The notes beneath the pieces are model-generated. The model did not search any database and was not told where the DNA came from. It saw only the letters and a list, made by a program, of their open reading frames with translations. A program made the position numbers and the translations under genes. 64,000 nucleotides of DNA from Raskinella chloraquaticus (SeqCode) (lineage in GTDB: Bacteria > Pseudomonadota > Alphaproteobacteria > Rhizobiales > UBA4765). The DNA is taken from contig DEZK01000004.1 of NCBI GenBank assembly GCA_002365175.1, positions 55,579-119,578 on the forward strand, written 5' to 3'. Below are positions 17,244 through 26,294 of this stretch, piece by piece. Every line of letters begins with the position of its first letter. The stretch's first letter is position 1.

Positions 17244-17696
17244 TCACCCCTTCTTCTTGTACATGGCAAGCATGCGCTCGGTGACAAGGAAGCCGCCAAA
17301 AATATTGATCGATGCGAGGATCAGCGCCAGAAAGCCGAAGAGGCGGGCAAGGAAGGGCGCGCCATCGGCACCGGCTGCGGCATCAACGCCAACGGCCAGC
17401 AACGCGCCCACAACGATGACCGACGAGATGGCGTTCGTGACCGACATCAGCGGCGTATGCAGCGCCGGCGTCACCGACCACACCACATAATAGCCGACGA
17501 AAACTGCCAGCACGAAGATCGACAGGCGAAAAACGAAAGGATCAATCGCCCCGCCGCTGCCAGCATGGACAGCAGCGCCGGCTGCGCTTGCCAGCTGATC
17601 GGCATAGGCCTGCGCCTGGGTGGCCGCGAGCTGGGCTGCTTCTGCCGCTGCTCTGGCTTTTTCAACGAGTGCGTTGAGAGTTGTCTGGTCAGCCAT
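17244..17696 (-). CDS. pntAB: NAD(P) transhydrogenase subunit alpha, part 2 (membrane part)
   Basis: A 150-residue protein carrying the membrane helices that in E. coli form the C-terminus of PntA. About residues 1-50 are an Ala/Gln-rich cytoplasmic stretch; three helices follow, including FVFRLSIFVLAVFVGYYVVW and VTNAISSVIVVGALLAVG. The split alpha subunit is normal for alphaproteobacteria. ATG 17696 overlaps the TGA of part 1 by one base, so translation is coupled. It forms the proton channel with PntB. Confidence 0.93.
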   Translation of the reverse strand: MADQTTLNALVEKARAAAEAAQLAATQAQAYADQLASAAGAAVHAGSGGAIDPFVFRLSIFVLAVFVGYYVVWSVTPALHTPLMSVTNAISSVIVVGALLAVGVDAAAGADGAPFLARLFGFLALILASINIFGGFLVTERMLAMYKKKG

Positions 17697-18841
17697 CACG
17701 CCGCTCCCTTACTGTCCTGGAAGTTGGGGTGGACGATTTTCCCGTCCTTGGTCAGAAGCGTTGCCTTGATCAACTCATCATCCCAGTTAACCGCCAGTGC
17801 CTTTGTCTGCTTGTCGATCATGGTTTCAACAAAAGCCTGCAGATTGCGGGCATAAAGGGCCGATGCGCTTGCAGCCAGACGCCCTGGCACATTGAGATAG
17901 CCGACGATCTTCACGCCCTTGGCATCGCTCACACCACCGGCCTTCGACATTTCGCAATTGCCCCCGCGCTCGACCGCCAGATCGACAATGACGGAACCGG
18001 GCTTCATTGATTTGACCATCGCCTTGGTCACCAGCGTCGGTGCCGGACGCCCGGGAATGAGCGCCGTGGTAATCACAATGTCCTGCTTGGCGATATGGGC
18101 AGCTACCAGTTCAGCCTGCTTGGCCTTGTAGCCATCCGACATTTCTTTGGCATAGCCACCTGACGTTTCGGCCTGCTTGAACTCATCATCCTCGACCGCG
18201 ATGAATTTGGCGCCAAGCGATTCGACCTGTTCCTTGGCGGCAGGGCGCACATCGGTCGCCGTCACCACCGCACCCAGACGCCGCGCGGTTGCGATCGCCT
18301 GCAGGCCGGCAACGCCTGCCCCCATGACGAAGATGCGGGCGGCCGGAACCGTTCCCGCTGCCGTCATCATCATCGGCAGCGCCCGCCCGAATTCCGCTGC
18401 GCCATCGATCACCGCGCGATAGCCGGCGAGATTGGCCTGGCTGGAGAGAATATCCATCGACTGGGCGCGCGTGATGCGCGGCATCAACTCCATCGCGAAC
18501 GCCGACAAGCCCGCTTTCGCCATCTCGTTAAGCGCTGCGGTCTGGCCGTAGGGATCCATGGTGGCGATGACGATGGCGCCAGACTTCATGGCGCCGATCT
18601 CGCTGCTGTCGGGGCGGCGCACCTTGAGAATGATATCGGCATTTTTAAGCGCTGCCGCCTGTCCCTTGGCGATCTGCGCGCCGGGCGCCTTGTAGTCGTC
18701 ATCCGTGATACCGGAGGCGAGGCCTGCCCCGCTCTCGATGATCACGTCGGCCCCGTAGGATATCAGGCGCTTCACCGTATCCGGCGTTACCGCGACCCGG
18801 CCTTCACCCTTGGCAGTTTCAGTAGCAATGGCAATCAACAT
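17696..18841 (-). CDS. pntAA: NAD(P) transhydrogenase subunit alpha, part 1 (NAD-binding)
   Basis: A 381-residue soluble subunit that binds NAD(H) and passes hydride to domain III of PntB. It resembles alanine dehydrogenase: MLIAIATETAKGEGRVAVTP at the start, the RITRAQSMDILSSQANLAGY stretch, and a Rossmann motif IFVMGAGVAGLQAIATARRLG. ATG 18841 has a CGGAGGAG ribosome site and was preferred over an upstream in-frame start. It heads the pntAA-pntAB-pntB operon, and the gene upstream encodes a small oxidase subunit. Confidence 0.95.
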   Translation of the reverse strand: MLIAIATETAKGEGRVAVTPDTVKRLISYGADVIIESGAGLASGITDDDYKAPGAQIAKGQAAALKNADIILKVRRPDSSEIGAMKSGAIVIATMDPYGQTAALNEMAKAGLSAFAMELMPRITRAQSMDILSSQANLAGYRAVIDGAAEFGRALPMMMTAAGTVPAARIFVMGAGVAGLQAIATARRLGAVVTATDVRPAAKEQVESLGAKFIAVEDDEFKQAETSGGYAKEMSDGYKAKQAELVAAHIAKQDIVITTALIPGRPAPTLVTKAMVKSMKPGSVIVDLAVERGGNCEMSKAGGVSDAKGVKIVGYLNVPGRLAASASALYARNLQAFVETMIDKQTKALAVNWDDELIKATLLTKDGKIVHPNFQDSKGAA

Positions 18842-18922
18842 GGGAGAACTCCTCCGCAAACCACAATGGGCCAGCACGACGCCCATGGCAATGCCGGGCG
18901 GACGAGGACCGGCGATTGAAAA

Positions 18923-19081
18923 TCAGACGAGGAAAATCGCCATGGCAACCAACAGAGCCGAGGTGAGAATGACCACCCACTTCGTCAGCCCCAGGAACAG
19001 GCCATAGGTGCGCTCATGCTCTGCATAATCCATGGCGCTAACGCCCGGCTTGGTGTTTTCGAACCCCGCATTCTCAGCCAT
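18923..19081 (-). CDS. aa3-type cytochrome c oxidase subunit IV
   Basis: A 52-residue protein read directly from the minus strand (ATG 19081, TGA 18923). It has a polar N-terminus (MAENAGFENTKPGVSAMDY), the conserved EHERTYGLFL, and one membrane helix (about residues 30-51). This matches the small fourth subunit of bacterial aa3 oxidases, whose role is unclear. It is far from any ctaCDE genes here and lies just upstream of pntAA, with which it may share a transcript. Confidence 0.85.
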   Translation of the reverse strand: MAENAGFENTKPGVSAMDYAEHERTYGLFLGLTKWVVILTSALLVAMAIFLV

Positions 19082-19152
19082 CGTCAACCTCTTGCTGTCA
19101 CCTGTGCACCCTTATGGCAAAACTGGGCCTGCACCACAACCGCACAACTGGC

Positions 19153-20589
19153 CTAAATCGCATCAAGCGCGCTTGCTCCGACGAACGCGATCCGCAGCAT
19201 GTTGGTGGCGCCCGGCGTCCCCAGCGGCACGCCGGCGATGATCGCGACCCGTTGCCCCGGCTTGGCGAATTCCTCGCTGAAAGCGATGCGGCAGGCCCGC
19301 TGCACCATATCATCCAGATTGCCCGCATCCTCGACATTGACACAATGCACGCCCCACACAAGCGCCAGGCGACGCGCCGTGTAGATTGACGGCGTCAACG
19401 CCAGAACGGGGCGAAACGAGCGCTCACGCGCCACTCTGAGCGCCGTTGAGCCGGACGACGTCCAGCACATGATCGCAGCCAGGTTGAGGCGCTCGGCAAT
19501 CGAGCGCGCCGCTTCGGCGATCGCGTCAGCACCCGTCGGCTCAGGCGGCTGGCGCTGATTGGCAATGATCTGATGATAAAGAACGTCGCTTTCAACCTCG
19601 CGGGCAATCTCGTCCATCGTCTGCACCGCCTCGACCGGATACTGGCCGGCAGCCGATTCAGCCGACAGCATCACGGCATCCGCCCCGTCGAAGACGGCCG
19701 TCGCGACGTCCGACACCTCGGCCCGCGTCGGCACCGGCGCCGTGATCATCGATTCGAGCATCTGGGTTGCCACGACAACCGGCTTGCCGAGCCGCCGCGC
19801 GCTGCGGGTGATCAGCTTCTGAATGCCCGGCACCTTGGCAAGCGGCATTTCCACCCCGAGATCGCCGCGCGCCACCATCAGCGCATCCGACAATTCGATA
19901 ATCTCGGCAAGCCGCTCCACCGCCACCGGCTTTTCAATCTTCGACATGACGCCGGCACGCCCGCGGGCGATCTTCTTGACCTCCGCCACATCGTCAGGGC
20001 GCTGCACGAAGGACAGACCGATCCAGTCGACGCCGGTTTCAAGCGCGGCTTCGAGATCGGCGCGGTCCTTGGGCGTGAGAGCGGTAAAGGGCAGCACGGT
20101 ATCGGGCAGGCTGATGCCCTTGCGGCTTGACAGCCTGCCGCCAACTTCCGCCACCGCCTCAAGGCGCGAGGCTTCCGCCTTGACGACACGCAGCCGCAGC
20201 TTGCCATCATCGATCAGCAGCGCATCACCGGCCTTGGCGGCGGCAAAGATTTCAGGATGAGGCAGATAGACCCGTTTGGCGTCGCCCGGTGTCGGATCCT
20301 GATCGAAGACAAAATGCGCGCCGGTGGGGCACATCGCGCTGTTGTCGCCAAATTCACCCAGCCGAAGCTTTGGCCCCTGCAGATCGACCAGAATGCCGAT
20401 GGGTCGCGAGAAGCGCGATTCAAGATCACGGATGATGACGACGAGCTCGCGCATGCGATCATGGCTGGCATGGCTCATATTGATGCGGAATGTATCAGCG
20501 CCCGCCAGAAACAGCTTCGAGATCATCTCCGCGCTGGAGGAGGCCGGACCGAGTGTCGCGACAATTTTGGTTGAACGCCGACGCCTCAT
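19153..20589 (-). CDS. pyk: Pyruvate kinase
   Basis: A 478-residue glycolytic enzyme that turns phosphoenolpyruvate and ADP into pyruvate and ATP. Recognisable parts are RSTKIVATLGPASSS at the start, FRINMSHASHD, the B domain, and the active-site signature MSKIEKPVAVERLAEII (catalytic Lys in the IEK of pyruvate kinases). The MVARGDLGVEMPLAKVPGIQK and ATQMLESMI blocks are intact. It is the last gene of a coupled operon: its ATG overlaps the DUF1036 stop (ATGA). The arrangement joins glycerate phosphorylation to pyruvate formation. Confidence 0.95.
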   Translation of the reverse strand: MRRRRSTKIVATLGPASSSAEMISKLFLAGADTFRINMSHASHDRMRELVVIIRDLESRFSRPIGILVDLQGPKLRLGEFGDNSAMCPTGAHFVFDQDPTPGDAKRVYLPHPEIFAAAKAGDALLIDDGKLRLRVVKAEASRLEAVAEVGGRLSSRKGISLPDTVLPFTALTPKDRADLEAALETGVDWIGLSFVQRPDDVAEVKKIARGRAGVMSKIEKPVAVERLAEIIELSDALMVARGDLGVEMPLAKVPGIQKLITRSARRLGKPVVVATQMLESMITAPVPTRAEVSDVATAVFDGADAVMLSAESAAGQYPVEAVQTMDEIAREVESDVLYHQIIANQRQPPEPTGADAIAEAARSIAERLNLAAIMCWTSSGSTALRVARERSFRPVLALTPSIYTARRLALVWGVHCVNVEDAGNLDDMVQRACRIAFSEEFAKPGQRVAIIAGVPLGTPGATNMLRIAFVGASALDAI

Positions 20590-21080
20590 TTCGTTGCTCC
20601 TGACGAGGCCTCGGCCTCTTTGCCCGAGCGACCCGGCTCGGTCAGCTGAACTGTCCAGGTGGAAAGCTCACCGGTGTCAATTTCGAAGAAGCCGGCCCGC
20701 TCATGGCCGCGCGCCACGCACTCCCCGATATCGCGAATGGTAAAGAGCTTGGGATCAGCGCACATCAGATTGGGACCACCCCATTCGCCCCCGCGGTCAT
20801 AATCAACCGCCCGCAGGTAATAGTAGCGCGCGCTCAGCGGCCCTTCGAGCAGGGTTTCACACGTACCGGGCAACATGTTCCACCAGCCCTCCGTTACCCA
20901 GCCCTGCGCATCCTTGTAGCCAAGCGCCACCCCGACGCGGCTCGACGTCTTGTTGCAGATGCGCAGATTGGCCTGCGCCGGCGACATGCCAACCCCCAGC
21001 CAGAGAACCGCAAGCAGCACCACCAAGGGAGCCCCGCTGGAAAGCCATTTCGAGTAGCGCCACCACCTTATCTGCATCAT
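20586..21080 (-). CDS. DUF1036 exported protein
   Basis: A 164-residue protein with a hydrophobic signal or anchor (about residues 17-38) and a DUF1036 domain, recognised from ANLRICNKTSSRVGVALGYK, GWVTEGWWNMLPGTCETLL, RYYYLRAVDYDRGGEW and FTIRDIGECVARGHERAGFF. Cysteines at four positions could pair outside the membrane. It overlaps glycerate kinase upstream and pyruvate kinase downstream, both by ATGA, an arrangement kept in many Rhizobiales. Its function has not been established. Confidence 0.85.
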   Translation of the reverse strand: MMQIRWWRYSKWLSSGAPLVVLLAVLWLGVGMSPAQANLRICNKTSSRVGVALGYKDAQGWVTEGWWNMLPGTCETLLEGPLSARYYYLRAVDYDRGGEWGGPNLMCADPKLFTIRDIGECVARGHERAGFFEIDTGELSTWTVQLTEPGRSGKEAEASSGATK

Positions 21081-22360
21081 GGATCAACCAGTATGACACG
21101 AAGATCATTGACGTTGGTGAGCGTGGGACCGGTCATCACCAGATCACCCAGACGCTCGAAGCACGTCGTCGCATCATTGTTGGCAAGAAATGCGGCAGGA
21201 TCAATCGCCTGCTCTCGCGCCCGCCTCAGCGTATCGGGAAAAGCCATCGCGCCTGCCGCATCATCCGGCGCGCCACTGCCCCCGTCGGTGCCATCGGTAT
21301 CGGCCGCAAGAGCGTGAATGGCCGCGTTGCCATCAAGCGCCAGCGCCAGCGCCAGCACATATTCCTGATTGGGACCGCCACGGCCCTTGCCGTTCACCGT
21401 TACCGTCAGTTCGCCGCCCGACAGGATGGCCGCCCGCTGCCCTTGTGCGGCCAACCGGCGCGCCATGGCCGCATGCGCGCCCGCAACCTCCCGGGCTTCA
21501 CCCTCGACATCCGCGCCAAGTGAAATGACCGGATATCCCAGCCGGTCCGCCTCGCGGCACGCTGCCTCAAGCCCGTCGCGCGGCCGGCAGGCGATGATGA
21601 AGCGCTCACCGTCAAGGCGCTCATCGCCGGGCTTCGGGCTTTCGTTTGCCGGATCGCCCAGCACGCGGGCAATCGCCGGCGACGGCCCGATACCAAACCG
21701 GGCGAGAACCGCCCGGGCGTCGGCAAGCGTACTGTCATCACCAACCGTCGGGCCAGAGGCGATCACCGAGGGATTGTCACCGGGTACATCGGAGATGGCA
21801 ATCGTCACCAGCGGCGCCGGATGCGCGGCAACAGCCAGCCGCCCGCCCTTGAGGCGCGACAGGTGCTTGCGCACGCAGTTGAGCTCGCCGATATGCGCCC
21901 CTGCCCGCTGCAGGGCCCTGGTCAAAGCCTGCTTGTCAGCCAGCGACACGGCACCGGCCGGCGCCACCCAATTGGCCGAGCCGCCACCGGACAACAACAC
22001 CAGCACCAGATCATCGGCCTGCGCCGCGCTGGCAAGCTCCAGCGCCTGGCTGGCTGCCCTGACGCCTGCCTCGTCGGGGATCGGATGACCGGCCTCGATC
22101 ACCGCAACGCGCCTTGTTGTCGTTGCATACCCGTAGCGGCAGACGGCGCTGCCCGTAATGCGCTCGGGCGTGAGGCCAAGCGTATCGATGTAATGGGCTT
22201 CGGCGGCGGCGGCCATCGACGCGCCCGCCTTGCCGGCCGACAGGATGATCAGCCGGCCGCGCGGTGCTGGAGGCAGGTGGCGGGGAAGAAACTGCGCTGG
22301 TTGAGCCGCCCTGATCGCCGCCTGCAGAATTGACCTCACTTCATCGCGTTTGTGTGTCAC
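21077..22360 (-). CDS. Glycerate 2-kinase (GckA/TtuD family, often called hydroxypyruvate reductase)
   Basis: A 427-residue MOFRL-type glycerate kinase that phosphorylates D-glycerate, usually to 2-phosphoglycerate. The N-terminal domain carries LIILSAGKAGASMA and the conserved LLSGGGSANWVAPA; KQALTRALQRAGAHIGELNCVRKHLS and ISDVPGDNPSVIASGPT follow; the MOFRL part has AAILSGGELTVTV, GRGGPNQEYVLALA and ADTDGTDG. The frame is open to 22489, but GTG 22360 starts THKRDEVRSILQAAIRA, the normal N-terminus. It heads the glycerate kinase-DUF1036-pyk operon. The name hydroxypyruvate reductase for this family is historical. Confidence 0.88.
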   Translation of the reverse strand: MTHKRDEVRSILQAAIRAAQPAQFLPRHLPPAPRGRLIILSAGKAGASMAAAAEAHYIDTLGLTPERITGSAVCRYGYATTTRRVAVIEAGHPIPDEAGVRAASQALELASAAQADDLVLVLLSGGGSANWVAPAGAVSLADKQALTRALQRAGAHIGELNCVRKHLSRLKGGRLAVAAHPAPLVTIAISDVPGDNPSVIASGPTVGDDSTLADARAVLARFGIGPSPAIARVLGDPANESPKPGDERLDGERFIIACRPRDGLEAACREADRLGYPVISLGADVEGEAREVAGAHAAMARRLAAQGQRAAILSGGELTVTVNGKGRGGPNQEYVLALALALDGNAAIHALAADTDGTDGGSGAPDDAAGAMAFPDTLRRAREQAIDPAAFLANNDATTCFERLGDLVMTGPTLTNVNDLRVILVDP

Positions 22361-22649
22361 GCTGCGGCTCTCATTTGCTCTTGACGATGGCGGGCGTTGG
22401 CTGCCACCGCCCGCGTGCCTTGACCCATCATTGAAACAAACCATTGGTGAAAACCAGCCCTTATCGCGCACCGCATCAGGCAATGACAAGGGTAGATGAC
22501 ACCAAACCGCCCCTCCTTCTGCGCGCTACTCGGGTATTGCGGCTTCAGGCGAAGAATTGCGGGGATGGCGGCACATTCACCGGTTTCAGCCTTGACCGCG
22601 CCTGACTTGGGCGCCATGCGATGAGCCTCAATGAAGCGACGGAGAAACC

Positions 22650-22928
22650 ATGAGCGATATCGACATGACGGCGCGCGCCCAGATCAAGGCCATCGTCGAG
22701 CGCATCGAGCGGCTGGAGGAGGAGAAAAAAGCTCTCGCCGACGATATCCGCGATGTCTATCTCGAAGCCAAGGGCAATGGCTACGACACCAAGGTGTTGC
22801 GCAAGGTGATTTCGCTACGCAGGCAGGATGCCGAAAAACGCGCCGAGGAAGAGGCCGTCCTCGACACTTATCTGGCGGCCCTTGGCATGCTGGGTGATGG
22901 GCTGACGCGCGCGCCCGGCGACAACTGA
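22650..22928 (+). CDS. gapR: GapR-type nucleoid-associated protein (DUF2312)
   Basis: A 92-residue all-helical DNA-binding protein. The pattern DMTARAQIKAIVERIERLEE, EKKALADDIRDVYLEAKGNG, YDTKVLRKVISLRRQDAEK is the GapR/DUF2312 sequence nearly unchanged. In Caulobacter, GapR binds over-twisted AT-rich DNA ahead of moving polymerases and helps topoisomerases. A GGAGA site precedes the ATG. The 289-base gap upstream has no recognised gene. It converges on the DUF882 gene. Confidence 0.93.
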   Translation: MSDIDMTARAQIKAIVERIERLEEEKKALADDIRDVYLEAKGNGYDTKVLRKVISLRRQDAEKRAEEEAVLDTYLAALGMLGDGLTRAPGDN

Positions 22929-22956
22929 TCTTATGCCAGGAAGGAACGGCGCCGGG

Positions 22957-24612
22957 TCAGATGGTGCTCGGCCGCTTGGCCCTGATCGCCTGACCGCCAA
23001 AAGCCGACAAGGTGGGCGTCGGCCGGCGGCCAAACTGCGTCGCCAGCATCGCTGGCCCCATCGTGAGTTCGAGATTGCCAACTGACGGCGGCGTCATCGG
23101 CGCTGTCTCAGCCATCGGCGTGGGGGTCAACGTCCTGCGGTCGAGACGGCGATAATCAAGTTTGGCTAGGACGGCTTTTGCCACCTCGTCACGCAGGCGG
23201 GCAGCCAGCGGCGCCAGGGCTGACACCTGCTCGCCCTGCGTTTCAAGCCCCGTGGCTGGCGCGCCCGCCGGCTGATCAAGACGGGCGATCGCCGCAAGGC
23301 CGGCCTTGTCCCGCAGGCGCGCGGCAAGCGGCGCGAGCGCGGCAACCGGCTCGCCGTCCGTCTGCAATGCGGCAATCGACAGCTCATCCTGCGGACGTTG
23401 ACCGACGGCCTCGCGCGGTCGCTCAAGCGGCAGGGGAATGAGCCTGCTGATGGCGCTGGTGGCCGGGCGCGGCAGCGGCGCGGGAACAGGCGCCGCGCCA
23501 TCTTCCGCAACGCCAATCGTTGGCGGCTGAAGCGAGGCTGTCACAATCGGGCGTGGCAATGGGCGCGCCACCGGGCTTGCGACCGCACGCGGCGTATCAG
23601 CTACGTCAGATGCGGGCGCTGCCGCCGGTTCCTTGCCCACCGTATCGCGGGCGGCAACACCAAGCGTTGGCGGCGGCGGCACGGCACGCGCCGCAACCGG
23701 GCGCTGTGTCGATGAAACGATCTTCTTGTCGTCCTCATCCTCATCGTCGGATTTGCCGGCGCCAAAGAGGTTCGCCAGAATATTCGTCGCCGAACCACCC
23801 CGGCTTTCGGCCGGCTGCTTGTCGCTATTCCCCGCATAGGCAAGAACGGTTTCGCCGCGCTTGCCATCGCGCCCCAGCCGCGCCAGCGTCGTCTCATAGC
23901 CCGCAAGCGGTTTGCCATCGGCGGGCAGATGGATGGTATTGCCATCCGGGAACAGGCGCGCCAGCTGATCACGCGTCATGCGTGGCCAGGCGCGCACATT
24001 GCCGACATCCAGATGCACGAACGGCGAACCTGACGTTGGATAGAAGCCAACCCCGCCGCGCTGGCGCAGCATGCCGCGCTCGCGAATGCGCGACAAGGCG
24101 ACGCCGGGCACGAAGAAATCCATGGCTTTGCCGCGCGTGTGCTGGCTTTCCTTGGCAACGCCCGCTGAGCGCGAGCGCAGGAAACTATTGGTCTGGCGTG
24201 AGCGAAAACCGCTGACCAGCTGGAGCGGCTCATTCCCGCCAAGGTCGCGATAGACCTCCCAGACGAGATCAAGCAGGCGCGGGTCCATCTCGGTCGGTTC
24301 ATTGGTCCGCCAGTCGCGCAGGAACCAGTTGTATTTCTTCAAGCCTTCCTGATCGTAGCGGCCATCACGCTTGAAGACGACGTCGATACTCTCTCCGTTA
24401 TGCGTGTTCTTGATGCGAAGCGACCGCGTGTCGCCATTGGCGTCCGCCGGCTGCAAGGCACTCGACAACACAGGCACGATCGACAGCGCACACACCGTGA
24501 GCAACGCCAGACGTTTCAAACCGTCGCGAGAATGAGTTCGCCCGCCAAACCACAAAATGACATTACCTCGTCCAAGCCCGCCACAGCGGCGTTCTGCCGA
24601 TGCCTCATCCAT
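22957..24612 (-). CDS. DUF882 / M15-like peptidase with a repeat-bearing tail
   Basis: A 551-residue envelope protein. A hydrophobic stretch near residues 31-52 is a signal or anchor. Residues about 60-235 are a DUF882 (YcbK) domain related to M15 D-Ala-D-Ala peptidases, with zinc ligands likely at His158 and Asp165 (SQHTRGKAMD) and His200 (FVHLDVGN). The rest is a Pro/Ala-rich linker with an acidic run, then two near-identical segments each carrying ALAPLAARLRD. It is the last gene of a set with a sigma-54 regulator and an L,D-transpeptidase, which suggests cross-link remodelling. A 16-bp palindrome lies just upstream of the start. The activity is inferred. Confidence 0.8.
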   Translation of the reverse strand: MDEASAERRCGGLGRGNVILWFGGRTHSRDGLKRLALLTVCALSIVPVLSSALQPADANGDTRSLRIKNTHNGESIDVVFKRDGRYDQEGLKKYNWFLRDWRTNEPTEMDPRLLDLVWEVYRDLGGNEPLQLVSGFRSRQTNSFLRSRSAGVAKESQHTRGKAMDFFVPGVALSRIRERGMLRQRGGVGFYPTSGSPFVHLDVGNVRAWPRMTRDQLARLFPDGNTIHLPADGKPLAGYETTLARLGRDGKRGETVLAYAGNSDKQPAESRGGSATNILANLFGAGKSDDEDEDDKKIVSSTQRPVAARAVPPPPTLGVAARDTVGKEPAAAPASDVADTPRAVASPVARPLPRPIVTASLQPPTIGVAEDGAAPVPAPLPRPATSAISRLIPLPLERPREAVGQRPQDELSIAALQTDGEPVAALAPLAARLRDKAGLAAIARLDQPAGAPATGLETQGEQVSALAPLAARLRDEVAKAVLAKLDYRRLDRRTLTPTPMAETAPMTPPSVGNLELTMGPAMLATQFGRRPTPTLSAFGGQAIRAKRPSTI

Positions 24613-24621
24613 TTTGTCCGA

Positions 24622-24637
24622 GCTTGGTTAACCAAGC
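24622..24637. promoter_or_regulatory. 16-bp perfect palindrome ahead of the DUF882 gene
   Basis: GCTTGGTTAACCAAGC reads the same on both strands and lies ten bases upstream of the DUF882 start codon. The centre contains TTAACC, which is half of a CtrA site, but the second half at the right spacing is missing. It is probably an operator or an mRNA hairpin that hides the weak ribosome site; no binding protein is identified. Confidence 0.45.
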
Positions 24638-24810
24638 CCTTCCACAACATCAATAATTGCCGTTCATGGCAAAGCTTGGGCAAGCATCCGGCGCCACCAT
24701 GGCGCTTTCGGCAGGCACAGCGCCTCATTATGGCCGATTGCGATGTTGTTGACCAGTCGCGCGCGCGAAGCCGGCAGCTCATGGCAACAACACCGGTCAA
24801 CCGGCTGGCT

Positions 24811-26208
24811 TTATCGGATCAGGGTCGCGCTTGTCTGCGTGGACGGGTTTTGCAACCCCATAACCTGCTTCATTTTGCGGTCAAGCCCGTAAATATCAGC
24901 TTGCCTGGACAATTGCCCTTCCGCGATCGACAGCGTGAAATAGGTCAGATGGACGGGAATACGCCGCTTCAATTTCACGTAGCTCTCACCCTTGCCATAC
25001 AGCCGTTCGATACGCTTGCTGTCGAGGTTGCCTTCGCGCGCAAACACCGCATCGGCAAATTTCAGAGGCTGATCGACCCTGACGCAGCCATGCGACAACG
25101 CCCGTTCATTGCGGGTGAAAAGATGTCGCCCCGGCGTGTCGTGGAGATAGATCGCATGATCATTGGGGAACATGAACTTGATCCGCCCCAACGCGTTGCG
25201 CTCGCCCGGCGCCTGACGGAACGACACGCCGCCACTGCCCGACCGCACCACCTGCAGCCCGCGCCGGGCGACCGCCGCCGGGTCTCGCCGATAAAGCGGC
25301 AGGATCTCGTTCTTCAGAATGCCCGGTGGCACCGTCCAGCTCGGATTGACCACGATATACTGCATTTCGCCCGAAAACAGCGGCGTCGGCGTCGTCTGCT
25401 GGCCGACAATCACCCGCCCCTGATAGGCAAGACGACCGGTATCGATGACGCGCACGAGATATTCCGGCACGCTCACCATGACGAACGATGAGCCAAGCTG
25501 GCGCGGCAACCAGCGCCAGCGCTCCATATTGATGATGAGATCGGCAATCAGCCCCTGGTTTCTGGTGCTCGCTTCATCGAGCAAGCGGCCAAGCTCACGC
25601 CGAAGCGCAAGAAAGGCCGCATGCGGCGGGTTCTGCGCCTCGATGACGGCGACCGGGTTGGCGCTCATTGCCAGAGTATCAAGGAGCGCCCCAAGCTCCG
25701 GTTCGGGGCGTTTTGCAAAGACATTGGGTTGCAGCTTTGTCACATCGACGCGCCCGCCCATGGCATGGCGTGCATAGCGCAGCAGCGCGCGCATCAGCGC
25801 TATTTCACCAGCAGCCTTGATATCAGCTGACGCGCTCGCGGTGATTAACCCGAAAACCTTGTCATCGTAATCCTCGGCATTGAGGCCGTCATAGCGCGCG
25901 CCAGCCAGGCGTTTCAGCAGCAGCTGCGCCTGCGGCGACCAGCCTTCATCCGAAACAAAAAGCGGCGCAAATTGCCGCTGGCGATAAAACACCAGAATGG
26001 CGTCGAGATTTTTCTTCTCCGTTACGCCTGCGCGAATTCCGGCGGCAAGCCGCGCCTCGATCTGCGCTCCGAGCAGCGAGGAGGCCGCCCGGGACCCGTC
26101 CGTCTGTTGCGGCGGGGTCTGCGCCAGCACCGCCGACGGCGGCACGGAGCATAAACCGAGGATCAACAGCGCTGAAAAGCGCAGAGCATAACGACCACGG
26201 ATCGGCAT
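24811..26208 (-). CDS. L,D-transpeptidase (YcbB-like)
   Basis: A 465-residue periplasmic enzyme that builds 3-3 cross-links in peptidoglycan. It has a signal peptide (about residues 1-29), an N-terminal scaffold domain, a peptidoglycan-binding-like helical part, and a C-terminal YkuD domain. The catalytic block SHGCVRVDQPLKFADAV is intact, with Cys375 and His373. The upstream IVVNPSWTVPPGILKNEILP segment is typical of the LdtD/YcbB group. A strong AGGAG site lies eight bases before the ATG. It follows the sigma-54 regulator by 86 bases and precedes the DUF882 gene, so all three are likely co-transcribed or co-regulated. Confidence 0.88.
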   Translation of the reverse strand: MPIRGRYALRFSALLILGLCSVPPSAVLAQTPPQQTDGSRAASSLLGAQIEARLAAGIRAGVTEKKNLDAILVFYRQRQFAPLFVSDEGWSPQAQLLLKRLAGARYDGLNAEDYDDKVFGLITASASADIKAAGEIALMRALLRYARHAMGGRVDVTKLQPNVFAKRPEPELGALLDTLAMSANPVAVIEAQNPPHAAFLALRRELGRLLDEASTRNQGLIADLIINMERWRWLPRQLGSSFVMVSVPEYLVRVIDTGRLAYQGRVIVGQQTTPTPLFSGEMQYIVVNPSWTVPPGILKNEILPLYRRDPAAVARRGLQVVRSGSGGVSFRQAPGERNALGRIKFMFPNDHAIYLHDTPGRHLFTRNERALSHGCVRVDQPLKFADAVFAREGNLDSKRIERLYGKGESYVKLKRRIPVHLTYFTLSIAEGQLSRQADIYGLDRKMKQVMGLQNPSTQTSATLIR

Positions 26209-26294
26209 GCGGTTATCTCCTGTCGATCACCGTCGTTGCAAGGCATGACGCGGCAGGGCGTTCGAATCAACCGGAAAATGCCCGCAACAGCGAT

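Noticed and set aside
22357..22617. An 86-codon minus-strand frame ahead of the glycerate kinase gene, ending in a GTGA overlap.
   Set aside because: The overlap is suggestive, but the product has no recognisable pattern, no clear ribosome site, and the stretch is better explained as the untranslated leader.
26209..26294. Possible sigma-54 promoter before the L,D-transpeptidase gene.
   Set aside because: A TTGC is present but the GG at the required distance is missing.
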